Shown: one piece after another, positions 10,588 through 21,030 of the stretch
Layout: each line of letters begins with the position of its first letter
Position numbering within the stretch: the stretch's first letter is position 1
Origin: Paenarthrobacter nitroguajacolicus JCM 14115
GTDB lineage: Bacteria; Actinomycetota; Actinomycetes; Actinomycetales; Micrococcaceae
Length of the DNA: 64,000 bases
Assembly (NCBI GenBank): GCA_001313365.1
Contig: BBFS01000004.1
Coordinates: 65,134 to 129,133, forward strand
Reading direction: 5' to 3'
Position numbers and translations under genes: made by a program
The notes under the pieces: generated by a model
What the model was told of the DNA's origin: nothing
The model's input: the letters and a program-made list of their open reading frames with translations, nothing else
The model's database searches: none

Positions 10588-13500
10588 ATGACCCATCTTC
10601 ATAACCCCCGGTTGGTCCGAAAATATCGAACCTCAGGGTGCCATGTCTCCATTCAAGCGCTTTGCCGCGCTCCCGGAGGCTCAGGGTCTTTACAACCCTG
10701 ACAAGGAGAAGGACGCCTGCGGCCTGGCTATTATTGCCACGCTCCGCGGGGGAACCGGGATACGACATCGTGGAAGCGGCATTGACCGCCCTCCGCAATC
10801 TCGAACACCGCGGCGCCGTGGGCGCCGATGAAGGTACCGGCGACGGTGCGGGCCTGCTCATGCAGGTTCCCGACGAGTTCTTCCGGGCCGTCACCGAATT
10901 CGAACTGCCAGCCCCGGGCCAGTACGTGGTGGGCACCGCCTTCCTTCCCGCTGAGTCCCGTGAAGCCGAGACTGCGAAGGCCGGCATTGAAGCACTTGCT
11001 GCTGACGAGGGCCTGACGGTTCTCGGCTGGCGTGAGGTTCCCGTGGTCGCCGACCTCGTAGGCGCCATGGCAAGGGCCTGTATGCCGTACTTCTCTCAGC
11101 CGTTCTTTGCCTCCGCCACCGGTGAGCAGCTTGAGCACAACGAGCTGGACTCCCGCGCCTGGCGTATCCGCAAGCGTGCCCAGAACAAGTTCGGCGTGTA
11201 CTTCCCGTCCCTGTCCTCGCGCACCATTGTGTACAAGGGCATGCTGACCACCGCCCAGCTGGAGCCGTTCTACCCGGACCTTTCGGATAAGCGCTTCAAG
11301 ACGAAGCTCGCAATCGTCCACTCGCGCTTCTCCACCAACACGTTCCCGTCATGGCCGTTGGCGCAGCTTTCCGCACCATCGCCCACAACGGTGAGATCAA
11401 CACGGTGAAGGGCAACCGCAACTGGATGCGTGCCCGCCAGTCCCAGCTGGCCAGCCCGCTGCTGGGCTCGGTCCCCCGAAGAGCTGTACCCGATCTGCAC
11501 CCCTGGTGCCTCGGACTCCGCTTCCTTCGACGAGGTAGCCGAGCTCCTCTGGCTGTCCGGCCGCCCCCATCACGCACTCCATCATGATGATGATCCCGGA
11601 AGCGTGGGAGAACCACGCCACCATGGATCCCGCCCGCCGTGCGTTTTACGAGTACCACTCACTGCTCATGGAGCCGTGGGATGGCCCGGCCGCTGTCTCC
11701 TTCACCGACGGCAACCTCGTCGGCGCAACGCTGGACCGCAACGGCCTGCGCCCGGGACGGTACTGGATCACCGAAGACGGCCTCATCATCTTCGCCTCCG
11801 AAGTTGGCGTGATCGAGGTGGAGCCGTCCAACGTGGTCAAGAAGGGACGTGTTGCTCCCGGCAAGATGTTCCTGGTGGACACTGAGGCCGGACGCATCAT
11901 CGACGACACCGAGGTCAAGGCCGAGGTCGCCGCAGCAAACCCGTGGGCTGAGTGGCTCAAGGACAACCTGATCGACATCAACGAGCTCCCCCCCGAGCGT
12001 GAGCACGTTGTTCACACGGCTGCGTCCGTGAACATTCGCCAGCGGACCTTCGGCTACACCACCGAAGAGCTGAAGATTCTGCTCGGGCCGATGTCCCGTA
12101 CCGGCGCTGAGCCTTGGGCGCCATGGGTTCGGACACTCCTGTTGCTGTGCTCTCCAAGCGTCCGCGCCTGTTGTTCGACTACTTCGTGCAGTCCTTTGCC
12201 CAGGTCACCAACCCGCCGCTTGATGCCATCCGCGAAGAGCTGGTCACCTCACTGAAGTGCGCCATCGGTCCCAACGGCAACCTGTTGGATGGCAAGCAGG
12301 TCCGCCAGCCGCAGATCTCCCTGCCGTTCCCCCCCGTGATCAACAACGACCAGCTCGCCAAGATCGCGAACATCGAAAGCCCCCCCGACGCGACCGCATC
12401 GCCATGAAGGTCCGTGGCCTTTACCGTCCAGAGGGTGGAGAGGCGGCACTGCGTGCACGCCTGACCGAGATCTGCGAGCAGGTCTCCGGTGCAATCAACC
12501 GTGGCGTGCAGTACGTTGTGCTGTCCGACCGTGACTCCAACGCGCAGTGGGCTCCGATTCCTTCGCTCCTGCTGGTCAGCGCAGTCCACCACCACCTGCT
12601 CCGCAGCGCCAACCGCACCAAGACCGCGCTCGTGGTTGAGGCCGGCGACGTCCGCGAGACGCACCACGTGGCGGTACTCATTGGTTACGGTGCATCTGCC
12701 GTCAACCCGTACCTGGCCATGGAGTCAGTTGAACAGCTGATTTCCAACGGCGACGTCACAGGCGTCACTGCCGAAGACGGCGTCTACAACCTCATCAAGG
12801 GCCTCGGCAAGGGTGTCCTGAAGATCATGTCCAAGATGGGTATCTCCACTGTGGCTTCCTACACGGGCGCCCAGACTTTCGAAGCTTTGGGCCTGTCCCA
12901 GGAGCTCGTGGACGAATTCTTCTCCGGCACGCACTCCCAGCTGGGCGGCGTCGGCCTGGACGTCATCGCTGCGGAAGTTTCGGCACGCCACCAGATGGCG
13001 TACCCGGAAGGCGGCATCGAGCACCCGCACCAGCCGTTGCTCGGAGGCGGCGAATACCAGTGGCGCCGCGACGGCGAACCGCACCTCTTCAACCCGGAGA
13101 CGGTGTTCCGCCTGCAGCACGCCACCCGCGAACGCCGGTACGACATCTTCAAGTCCTACACCAAGGGCATTGACGATCAGTCCGAGAACCTGATGACCCT
13201 TCGCGGGCTCCTTAAGTTCAAGGACGGTGTCCGTCCGGCTGTTCCGCTCGAGGAAGTGGAGCCTGTCTCCAGCATCGTGAAGCGTTTCTCCACGGGTGCA
13301 ATGAGCTACGGCTCCATCTCGAAGGAAGCCCACGAGACCCTGGCAATTGCATGAACCGTCTGGGCGCCAAGTCCAACACCGGTGAAGGTGGCGAGGACGT
13401 TGACCGCCTGCTGGATCCGGAGCGCCGCTCTGCCATCAAGCAGATAGCTTCCGGCCGCTTCGGTGTCACCAGCTTGTACTTGACCAACGCCGACGACATC

Positions 13501-15221
13501 CAGATCAAGATGGCCCAGGGTGCCAAGCCCGGCGAAGGTGGCCAGTTGATGGCCCAGAAGGTCTACCCCCCCTGGGTAGCCCGGACGCGGCACTCGACCC
13601 CCCCGCGTCGGACTTATTTCGCCGCCCCCCCCGCACCACGACATCTACTCGATCGAAGACCTCGCGCAGCTCATCTACGATGCCAAGCGCGCCAACCCTT
13701 CGGCCCGCGTGCACGTGAAGCTGGTTTCGGAAGTCGGGATCGGCACGGTGGCGTCCGGCGTCACCAAGGCGAAGGCCGACGTCGTGCTTGTTTCAGGTCA
13801 CGACGGCGGTACCGGCGCCTCGCCGCTGAACTCGCTGAAGCACGCGGGTGTGCCCTGGGAACTTGGCCTCGCCGAGACCCAGCAGACCCTCATGCTCAAC
13901 GGTCTCCGTGACCGTGTGGTGGTTCAGGTTGACGGTCAGCTCAAGACTGGACGCGACGTTGTCATTGCTGCCCTGCTGGGTGGCGAGGAATACGGCTTCG
14001 CGACTGCACCGCTGGTTGTTTCCGGCTGCATCATGATGCGTGTTTGCCACCTGGACACCTGCCCTGTTGGTGTTGCCACGCAGAACCCCCGAGCTTCGAT
14101 CCCGGTTCAACGGCAAGCCCGAGTTCGTGGTCAACTTCTTCGAGTTCCTCGCAGAAGAAGTCCGCGAAATCCTGGCCGAGCTCGGATTCCGCAGCCTGGA
14201 AGAGGCAATCGGGCACGCCGAAGTCCTGGACACCCGCGAAGCGATCAACCACTGGAAGGCCGAAGGGCTGGACCTCGACCCCCCATCCTGCATGGGCTCG
14301 AGTTCGACGACGACGTGCCGCTGCGCAACATGACCGGCCAGAACCACGAGCTGGACAAGCACTTTGACCAGCGGCTGATCACCATGGCGCAGGAAGCACT
14401 CAGCGACCGCATGCCCGTCAAGATCACCCTGGACGTCATCAACACGGACCGTTCCGTGGGCACGATGCTCGGCCACGTGGTGACCAAGACGTTCGGCATC
14501 GATGTCCTGGCGACCGATACGATCGATGTGACGCTGAACGGTACTGCCGGCCAGTCCCTTGGGGGCTTTCCTGCCTGCCGGTATCACGCTGCGCATGTTC
14601 GGCGACTCCAACGACTACGTCGGCAAGGGCCTCTCCGGTGGACGGATCATCGTCCGTCCGGACCGCACCAACGTTTTCCAGGCGGAGCGCAACGTCATTG
14701 CCGGCAACGTGATCGGTTATGGCGCCACCAGCGGTGAAATGTTCCTGCGTGGCCAGGTTGGCGAACGCTTCCTGGTCCGTAACTCCGGAGCGACCGCCGT
14801 CGTCGAAGGTATTGGCGATCACGGTTGCGAGTACATGACCGGTGGCCAGACGCTGATCATCGGGCGCACAGGCCGCAACTTCGGTGCCGGCATGTCCGGT
14901 GGTACCGCCTACGTGCTGGACCTCCAGCCTGAGCGCGTCAACAAGATGGCCCTCGATACCGGCGAACTCCAGCTCTTGGAACTCGACGCCGAGGACCGCG
15001 ACATCGTCCACGGCCTGCTGACCAAGCACGTGGAAGAAACCGAATCCGTCCTGGCCGGCCGTCTACTCGAAAACTTCGACGACACCGCCGCCGCATCACC
15101 AAAGTACTGCCGCGCGACTACGCCGCAGTCCTGCAAACCCGTCTCGACGCCATCGAAGAGGGCCTTGACCCCCGATGGCGAAGAAGTATGGTCTCGAATC
15201 CTGGAGGTAACCGGTGGCTGA
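10588..15221 (+). CDS. gltB: Glutamate synthase (NADPH) large subunit (frames broken by indels)
   Basis: Moves the glutamine amide nitrogen to 2-oxoglutarate. ATG 10588 follows GAGGAAGGA. A propeptide of roughly 40 residues precedes the class II amidotransferase nucleophile in DACGLAII. The central domain, the FMN/2-oxoglutarate barrel ([32 protein letters not shown]) and the 3Fe-4S ligands in [12 protein letters not shown] all follow. The C-terminal beta-helix repeats include [19 protein letters not shown] and GGTAYVLDL. About 1,540 residues, the normal size. Breaks occur near 10604, 10750, 11350, 11478, 11566, 12110, 12386, 13352, 13570-13625, 14088, 14280, 14563 and 15092. Confidence 0.95.
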
Positions 15222-16660
15222 TCCACGCGGATTTCTGAAAGTCCGGCAGCGCGAGACGCAGCCACGCCGTCCCGTTCCCGTCCGCATTATGGACTGGAAG
15301 GAAGTTTACGAAGCCCAGGAAAAGGGCGTCCTGAAGAGCCAGGCGGGACGCTGCATGGACTGTGGCGTGCCGTTCTGCCACCAGGGTTGCCCGCTGGGTA
15401 ACCTCATTCCCGAGTGGAACGACCTCGTGTGGCGGGACAAGGGTGAAGAAGCTATTGAGCGCCTTCACGCCACGAACAACTTCCCGGAGTTCACCGGCCG
15501 TCTTTGCCCTGCACCCTGTGAAGCGTCCTGCGTGCTGGGGATCAACCAGCCTGCCGTGACCATCAAGCAGGTTGAGGTTTCGATCATCGACCAGCCTTCG
15601 ACAACGACTGGGTCCAGCCCCTTCCTCCCACACGCCTCACCGGCAAGACGGTGGCTGTGGTTGGTTCCGGTCCCGCCGGCTTGGCCGTGGCACAGCAGCT
15701 GACCCGAGTGGGCCACACCGTTGCTGTGTACGAGCGAGACGACAAGATCGGCGGCCTGCTCCGCTACGGTATCCCCGACTTCAAAATGGAGAAGGAACAG
15801 GTTGACCGTCGCCTGGAGCAGATGAAGGCCGAAGGCACGCGCTTCCGGACCGGCGTCGCTGTGGGTACCGATGTGACCTGGGAGCAACTGCGACGCCGTT
15901 ACGACGCCGTTGTTGTCGCCACCGGCGCCACCGTCCCGCGTGACCTGCCATCCCGGGCCGTGACCTTGAGGGTGTCCACTTCGCCATGGATTACCTTGTT
16001 CCGTCCAACCGCAAGGTGGCGGGGGAGAACCCTGAGAACCACATCGATGCGCGCGGCAAGCACGTTGTCATCCTTGGTGGTGGCGATACTGGTGCTGACT
16101 GCATCGGCACCGCCCACCGCCACCAGGCTGCCTCGGTGACAACGCTCGCGATCGGCAAGCAGCCGCCCGCCGAACGCGCCACCCACCAGCCGTGGCCAAC
16201 GTTCCCCACCCTTTTCGAGGTCGCCAGCGCCCACGAAGAAGGCGGCGAACGTACCTACCTTGCATCAACCGTTGAGTTCGTTGGAGAAAACGGCAAGCTC
16301 ACCGGCGTTAAAGTTGCTGAAACCGAGTTCGTGGACGGCAAACGCCTGCCCAAGTCCGGTACAGAACGAATCATTCCAGCTGACCTTGTGTTCTTGAGCC
16401 TGGGCTTTACCGGTGCTGAGCCGGCAGGTATCACGGAGCAGGTCAGTGCAGAATTCGACGGTCGGGGCAACGTTGCCCGCGACGGCTACTACATGACGAA
16501 CACTGAGGGAGTGTTTGTTGCCGGTGATGCCGGACGTGGCCAGTCACTGATTGTGTGGGCCATTGCGGAAGGCCGTGCGTGTGCGGCTGCAGTGGACAGG
16601 TTCCTGATGGGAAGCACCATCCTCCCGGCACCGGTCGCCCCCCCACCGACCGGGCGATAG
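15214..16660 (+). CDS. gltD: Glutamate synthase small subunit (frames broken by indels)
   Basis: FAD and iron-sulfur subunit feeding NADPH electrons to GltB. GTG 15214 overlaps the gltB end by 8 bp. The N-terminal Fe-S ligands are in [17 protein letters not shown] and [12 protein letters not shown]. The FAD loop is [12 protein letters not shown] and the NADPH loop [17 protein letters not shown]. The C-terminal FAD motif is [17 protein letters not shown]. Breaks lie near 15598, 15640 and 15955. The stop used here (16658-16660) assumes the 7-C run at 16638 was originally four. Confidence 0.95.
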
Positions 16661-16725
16661 CGGTCTTATAGCGCCGGCAGGAACACTTCTTTTACTCAAT
16701 CAGCATGACTACTTAGGGTAGGTAT

Positions 16726-18227
16726 ATGAGACGCGCGAAAATTGTGGCAACTTTCGGCCCGGCAATCTCCAGCTTCGAGAACACCCTCGCGGTGCTGGAG
16801 GCCGGCGTTGACGTTGCTCGCATGAACATGAGCCACGGTGACTACTCCGTGCATGACAACACCTACGAAAACGTCCGCAAGGCTGCCGCCCAGCTGGGCA
16901 AGCCCGTGGCCATCATGGCCGACCTCCAGGGACCCAAGATCCGCTTGGGTCGCTTTGTTGACGGCCCGCACGAGCTGGCCGTGGGCGACACTTTCACCAT
17001 CACCACCGAAGACGTCCCGGGCACCAAGGACATCTGCTCCACCACGCTGAAGAGCCTCACCGAAGACGTCAACGTGGGCGACGCCCTGCTCATTGACGAC
17101 GGCAAGGTGGCTCTGCGGGCCCTCGAGGTTGACGACGTCAAGGTTGTCACCACCGTCACGGTTGGTGGCAAGGTCTCCAACAACAAGGGCATCAACCTGC
17201 CCGGTGTTGCCGTCAACGTCCCCCCCGCTTTGAGCGAAAAGGACGAGGACGACCTCCGTTGGGCCCTCAAGCGCGGCGCCGACCTCATTGCCCTCTCGTT
17301 CGTGCGTGATGCCTCTGACATCAAGCGCGTCCACGAGATCATGGATGAAGAAGGCCGCCGTGTGCCGGTGATCGCCAAGATCGAAAAGCCGCAGGCCGTG
17401 GAGCAGCTCCACGAAATCATCGACGCCTTCGATGCCATCATGGTTGCCCGTGGCGACCTCGGTGTTGAACTGCCGCTCGAAGAGGTGCCGATCGTCCAGA
17501 AACGCGCCATTGAACTGGCACGCCGTTGGGCCAAGCCGGTCATCGTGGCAACCCAGGTCCTGGAATCCATGATCGATAACCCGCGTCCGACGCGCGCCGA
17601 GGCTTCCGACTGCGCCAACGCAGTTCTCGACGGCGCCGATGCAGTCATGCTTTCCGGCGAAACCTCTGTGGGCCAGTACCCCATCGAAACCGTCAAGGTC
17701 ATGGCCCGGATCATCGAATCCACCGAAGTCCACGGTCTTGAGCGCGTCCCCCCCCGCTGGGAACCAAGCCCAAGACCCGCGGTGGCGCCATCACCCGTGC
17801 CGCCGTCGAAATCGCCGACCAGCTGGACGCAAAGTACATCTGTACTTTCACCCAGTCCGGCGACTCGGCACGACGCCTCTCGCGCCTGCGCCCGGTCAAG
17901 CCGGTCTTCGCGTTCACGCCGGTTGAGCACGTCTGGAACCAGCTGGCCCTCACTTGGGGCATCCAGCCGGTGCTGGTTCCCTCCGTGGGCCACACCGACG
18001 AGATGACTGCACAGGTGGACAAGAGCCTGCTGGAAATGGATCTCGTGGACGAAGGCGACCTGGTTGTCATCGCTGCCGGTTCCCCCCCTCCAGGACAGGC
18101 CGGTTCCACGAACTCGCTGAAGGTCCACAAGGTAGGCGACCTCGCCGACACCTCCAAGACCGACGACGGTTCACGCAAGGAACCCGTTGGCCCGTGGCCT
18201 GAAAAGAAGTCCAAGGCCAAGAGCTAG
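16726..18227 (+). CDS. pyk: Pyruvate kinase
   Basis: Makes pyruvate and ATP from phosphoenolpyruvate and ADP. The start [13 protein letters not shown] is the family N-terminus. Substrate and metal motifs are [20 protein letters not shown], the signature [25 protein letters not shown], and [12 protein letters not shown]. The C-terminal domain follows ([35 protein letters not shown]). The 7-C run at 17220-17226 adds a proline to NVPALSEKD without changing frame. A real break lies near 17750-17757. A Lys-rich tail ends the protein. Confidence 0.96.
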
Positions 18228-18247
18228 TTCTTCGGTTTTGTTTTGCG

Positions 18248-18290
18248 AAGTGGGTCCCGCCGTTTGGCGGGGCCCACTTTGTTTTGTCTT
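18248..18290 (+). terminator. Rho-independent terminator after pyk
   Basis: GTGGGTCCCGCC and GGCGGGGCCCAC form a 12-bp stem (one G-T wobble) with a 4-nt loop, followed by TTTGTTTTGTCTT, 20 bp after the pyk stop. Confidence 0.88.
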
Positions 18291-18306
18291 CGGCTTGTTA
18301 GGGTTT

Positions 18307-18350
18307 ACGACGCGCCGCCCACCTCGCGTGAGGTGAGCGGCCGCCGTCGT
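18307..18350. terminator. Hairpin facing the minus-strand regulator
   Basis: Nested repeats ACGACG/CGTCGT and CACCTC-GCGT-GAGGTG lie in the gap just beyond the stop codon of the convergent ANTAR regulator. The position suggests a terminator for that gene; there is no T-tract on the minus-strand side. Confidence 0.45.
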
Positions 18351-18363
18351 GTGTTGCTTTGGG

Positions 18364-18970
18364 TTAGTTGACCTGGTTGATGATGGTTTCGGCAACCTCA
18401 CGCATGCTGAGGCGACGGTCCATGGAGGTCTTCTGGATCCAGCGGAAAGCTTCCGGCTCCGTCAGGCCCATCTTGGTGGTCAGGAGGCTCTTGGCGCGCT
18501 CTACAAGCTTGCGTGTGGCGAACTGCTCCTGGAGATCGGAAACCTCGTTCTCGAGTGCCTTGATCTCCTCGTGACGGGAGAGGGCGATCTCGATGGCCGG
18601 GATGAGGTCCGCGGGGGGAGAACGGCTTAACGACGTACGCCATGGCGCCGGCGTCGCGTGCGCGCTCCACCAGTTCCTTCTGGCTGAAAGCGGTCAGCAG
18701 CACAACAGGTGCAATGCGGGCCTTGACGATCTTCTCAGCTGCCGAAATGCCGTCCATGACGGGCATCTTCACGTCCATGAGGACAAGATCAGGCTTGAGT
18801 TCCTCGGCCAACTGAACGGCCTTCTCGCCGTTGTCCGCCTCGCCTACGACGTCGTACCCTTCGCCCTTCAAAATCTCGATAATGTCCAGGCGGATGAGGG
18901 TCTCATCCTCGGCTACGACAACGCGTCGGGCCGGCTGGGCTGTGGACGTGGACTCCGTCTGTTCGGTCAC
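18364..18970 (-). CDS. pdtaR: ANTAR-domain response regulator, PdtaR-like
   Basis: A receiver domain joined to an RNA-binding ANTAR domain, acting as a transcription antiterminator in the cytoplasm. The receiver shows VVVAEDETLIRLDI, the phosphorylation Asp in LVLMDVKMPVMDG, the LLTAFSQ switch Thr, and AYVVKPF. The C-terminal ANTAR helices read ATRKLVERAKSLLTTKMGLT and MDRRLSMREVAETIINQVN. GTG start at 18970 with AAGGAGATCCC just upstream. One break occurs at the G run near 18614-18619, and the frame past it restores the whole ANTAR. The pyk-pdtaR convergent pair is common in Micrococcaceae. Confidence 0.9.
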
Positions 18971-19168
18971 GGGATCTCCTTGAAAAGGTTCGGCGGGTTC
19001 ATGTCCATCTTAGTGTGGACTCTTTGATGGCTGGTTTTTGTTGCATCAGCGCGCCCGGTTCTTTGAATCAGCCTATCTGCATGTAGAGTAGTTTCGCGTG
19101 CTGGGAAAGGATCGCGTTGCTCACAGAAATGAGGGCAGTCAGCGAGAGTTAACTTCCCGGTAATCCGC

Positions 19169-19251
19169 GCCCGAGTGGCGGAATTGGCAGACGCGCTGCA
19201 CTCAAAATGCAGTATCGAAAGGTGTGTGGGTTCGAGTCCCACCTCGGGGCA
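19169..19251 (+). tRNA. tRNA-Leu(CAA)
   Basis: Cloverleaf read by eye: acceptor GCCCGAG, T8 G9, a D arm with AATTGGCAG, anticodon stem CTGCA/TGCAG with loop CTCAAAA (anticodon CAA, codon UUG), a long variable arm, and a T arm GTGGG-TTCGAGT-CCCAC. The 3' acceptor strand reads CTCGGGGC, one G more than needed to pair with GCCCGAG. That fits a homopolymer indel. CCA is not fully encoded (ACCG). The integrase gene begins 90 bp downstream, so this gene is the likely attachment site. Confidence 0.92.
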
Positions 19252-19253
19252 CC
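19230..19253 (+). other. Probable attL core (tRNA 3' end)
   Basis: The T-arm and 3' acceptor of tRNA-Leu, directly followed by a tyrosine integrase gene, are the usual integration target of such elements. I could not find a second copy of this stretch in the window, so the core length is not defined. Confidence 0.5.
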
Positions 19254-19265
19254 GTGTTGTCGCAG

Positions 19266-19322
19266 GTCAGGGGGGGCCTACATGGCCCCTGACTGTGTAC
19301 AAAACCCCAAAAAGTGTGTACA
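19266..19322 (+). repeat. Hairpin and paired TGTGTACA repeats next to the tRNA
   Basis: GTCAGGGG...CCCCTGAC (19266-19293) forms a strong hairpin. Immediately after, TGTGTACA occurs at 19294-19301 and 19315-19322, starts 21 bp apart, about two helical turns. Such spacing fits arm-type integrase or excisionase sites; the hairpin could also end tRNA transcription. Confidence 0.5.
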
Positions 19323-19341
19323 GCGGCGTAGCGTTTTATGC

Positions 19342-20477
19342 ATGGCCAGCATCTCAACACGTACTAAAAAGGACGGTTCCAAGTCCTTCATGGTTCGCTG
19401 GCGGGAACCCAAGACGGGCAAGGCCCAAGGCCTCACAGTGCCAGTGAATCCGAAGCAGAAACGCTCAAACGACTGCTCGACGCCAATGGGCAGAACTTCG
19501 AAATAGCCCAGCATGCAATTCTTACCAACGCGAAGCGTGTACCCACCGTCGCTGAGGTTATCCAGGAACATATCGACCTGTTGATCCGGCCCTCGAGTGG
19601 CACGGTGAAGACCTATCAGACGATGCTCGATCTCCATGTGAAGAAGGTCATTGGCCACGTCCCCGTCGACAAGCTCGACTACCGACTCATCGCATACTGG
19701 GTGAAGTCGATGATGGCCAAAGGGCGGTCGCCCAAGACGATCAAGAATGTGCATGGGCTGATCTCTGCATCCATGAACACTGCGGAGATGCTGGGGGTAC
19801 ATCACGCGGAACCCTTGCCGCGGCGTGCAGCTGCCGAGCGTGGAGAAGGCCGAGGACGAGATGATGTTCCTCACCCATGTAGAGTTCGGATTGATCATGG
19901 ACGGCATGGGGGGAGCGGTACCGCGACTTCACCAACTTCCTGGTCATGACTGGGACGCGCTTTGGGGAAGCCACGGCGCTGACCGTCGCGGATATTGATC
20001 TGCTGGGCAAGCCGGCGACGGCCCGGATAAACAAGGCGTGGAAGCGTGACGGGAAGAACCAGTTCTACATTGGTCCGACGAAGACGGGCGCCGGCAAACG
20101 GACCATCGGGTTGAATCCTGCCCTTGTGGAGATGTTGATTCCCTTGGTGGCTGGTCGCCCGAGCAGCGACCTGCTTTTCACCACCCCCCAAAGGGGAGCG
20201 GATCGTGCACAAGCTGTTCTGGCACCACTATTGGGTGCCGGCGGTTAAGGCAGCCCAGAAGCGCGGGCTGCGGAAGAACCCGCGCATCCACGACCTACGG
20301 CACACGCATGCTTCTTGGCTGATTCAGGACGGGGGGGTTCCCATCTTTACGATCTCGCGCCGGTTGGGACATGCGTCAACGCGGACCACGGAGGGCGTTT
20401 ATGGGCACCTGATGCCGGAGGCTCTTCAGGCTGGGGCAGATGCTACCGAGCGTTCGGTGTCTGCGTTCATGCGGTGA
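19342..20477 (+). CDS. int: Tyrosine recombinase (integrase)
   Basis: Catalyses integration of the element at tRNA-Leu. ATG 19342 gives MASISTRTKKDGSKSF, an arm-binding type N-terminus. A SAM-like core-binding domain follows (SSGTVKTYQTMLDLHVKKVI), then the catalytic domain. Catalytic Arg is in MTGTRFGEATAL, the HxxR box in HDLRHTHASWLIQ, then GHASTRTT, with the nucleophile Tyr in GVYGHLMP. The size of about 375 residues is typical of phage/ICE integrases. Frame breaks lie near 19455, 19795, 19905, 20187 and 20330; all catalytic residues are present. Confidence 0.93.
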
Positions 20478-20498
20478 TGCTGTTGCTCTTGGCTGCCC

Positions 20499-20764
20499 CT
20501 AGGAAGCCAGCCGGTTGCGGGCCCTGTTACCGATGAGTCTGGTGCTGGTTGCGGCCCCGCTTGCGGCCGGCGATCGGTGTGCGCCCGGCAATATCTCACT
20601 TAGCCTGGCTATCTCCGCGATGTGCTCTGACGTAAAGACGATCTTTCCCCTTGCCCCCAGCACGCATGAGGGAAGCGTCCAGCGGCGGCGCCGTCACGCA
20701 GCCATCCTTCGCTGCACCGCATGAGAGCTGCAGCCTCAGCGGGTTCGAAGAATTCCAAGTTCAT
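20499..20764 (-). CDS. Excisionase-like HTH protein
   Basis: About 88 residues on the minus strand beginning MNLEFFEPAEAAALMRCSEG, followed by WLRDGAAAGRFPHACWG. After two G-run corrections (20658-20664) it continues KGKIVFTSEHIAEIARLSE and ends RARNRLAS. The pattern (two short helices, 'G.FPH...G.kivFt.eHI.eI') is that of MerR/HTH_17 excisionases that direct integrase toward excision. It is convergent with the integrase, separated by 21 bp. The frame is broken by G runs, so raw open frames miss it. Confidence 0.72.
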
Positions 20765-21030
20765 GTCTGTCCGCTCGTCGTAGTTCAGTCTTAGCTATTC
20801 ATGCGCGGTTTCGACCATGAGGACATGACTTGGCGGCATAAGAGCATTTGTGGCCGATCCCGAATTAGTTTGCGCCGCGAGGATCCATCTGAGGTGGTGG
20901 CTAATCTGAGCCGAGCGCAGGGCCCGGCACGACACGCCTCATGCGTAACCCTTCAATGTTCCCTGAGTCGCGATGAATCACTCTTAAGATGTGCTCATGA
21001 GGGCAGCCATCCACCAGCGGTAGGAGTATC

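Noticed and set aside
416..15221. his, trp and glt genes as pseudogenes
   Set aside because: All conserved motifs are present in order and the breaks sit at G/C runs or single-base losses, so sequence error is a better explanation than decay of three essential pathways.
16696..17733. Long open minus-strand frame (345 codons) opposite pyk
   Set aside because: A mirror of the high-GC codon pattern of a real gene; Gly/Asp/Val-rich, with no family features, and pyk is certain on the other strand.
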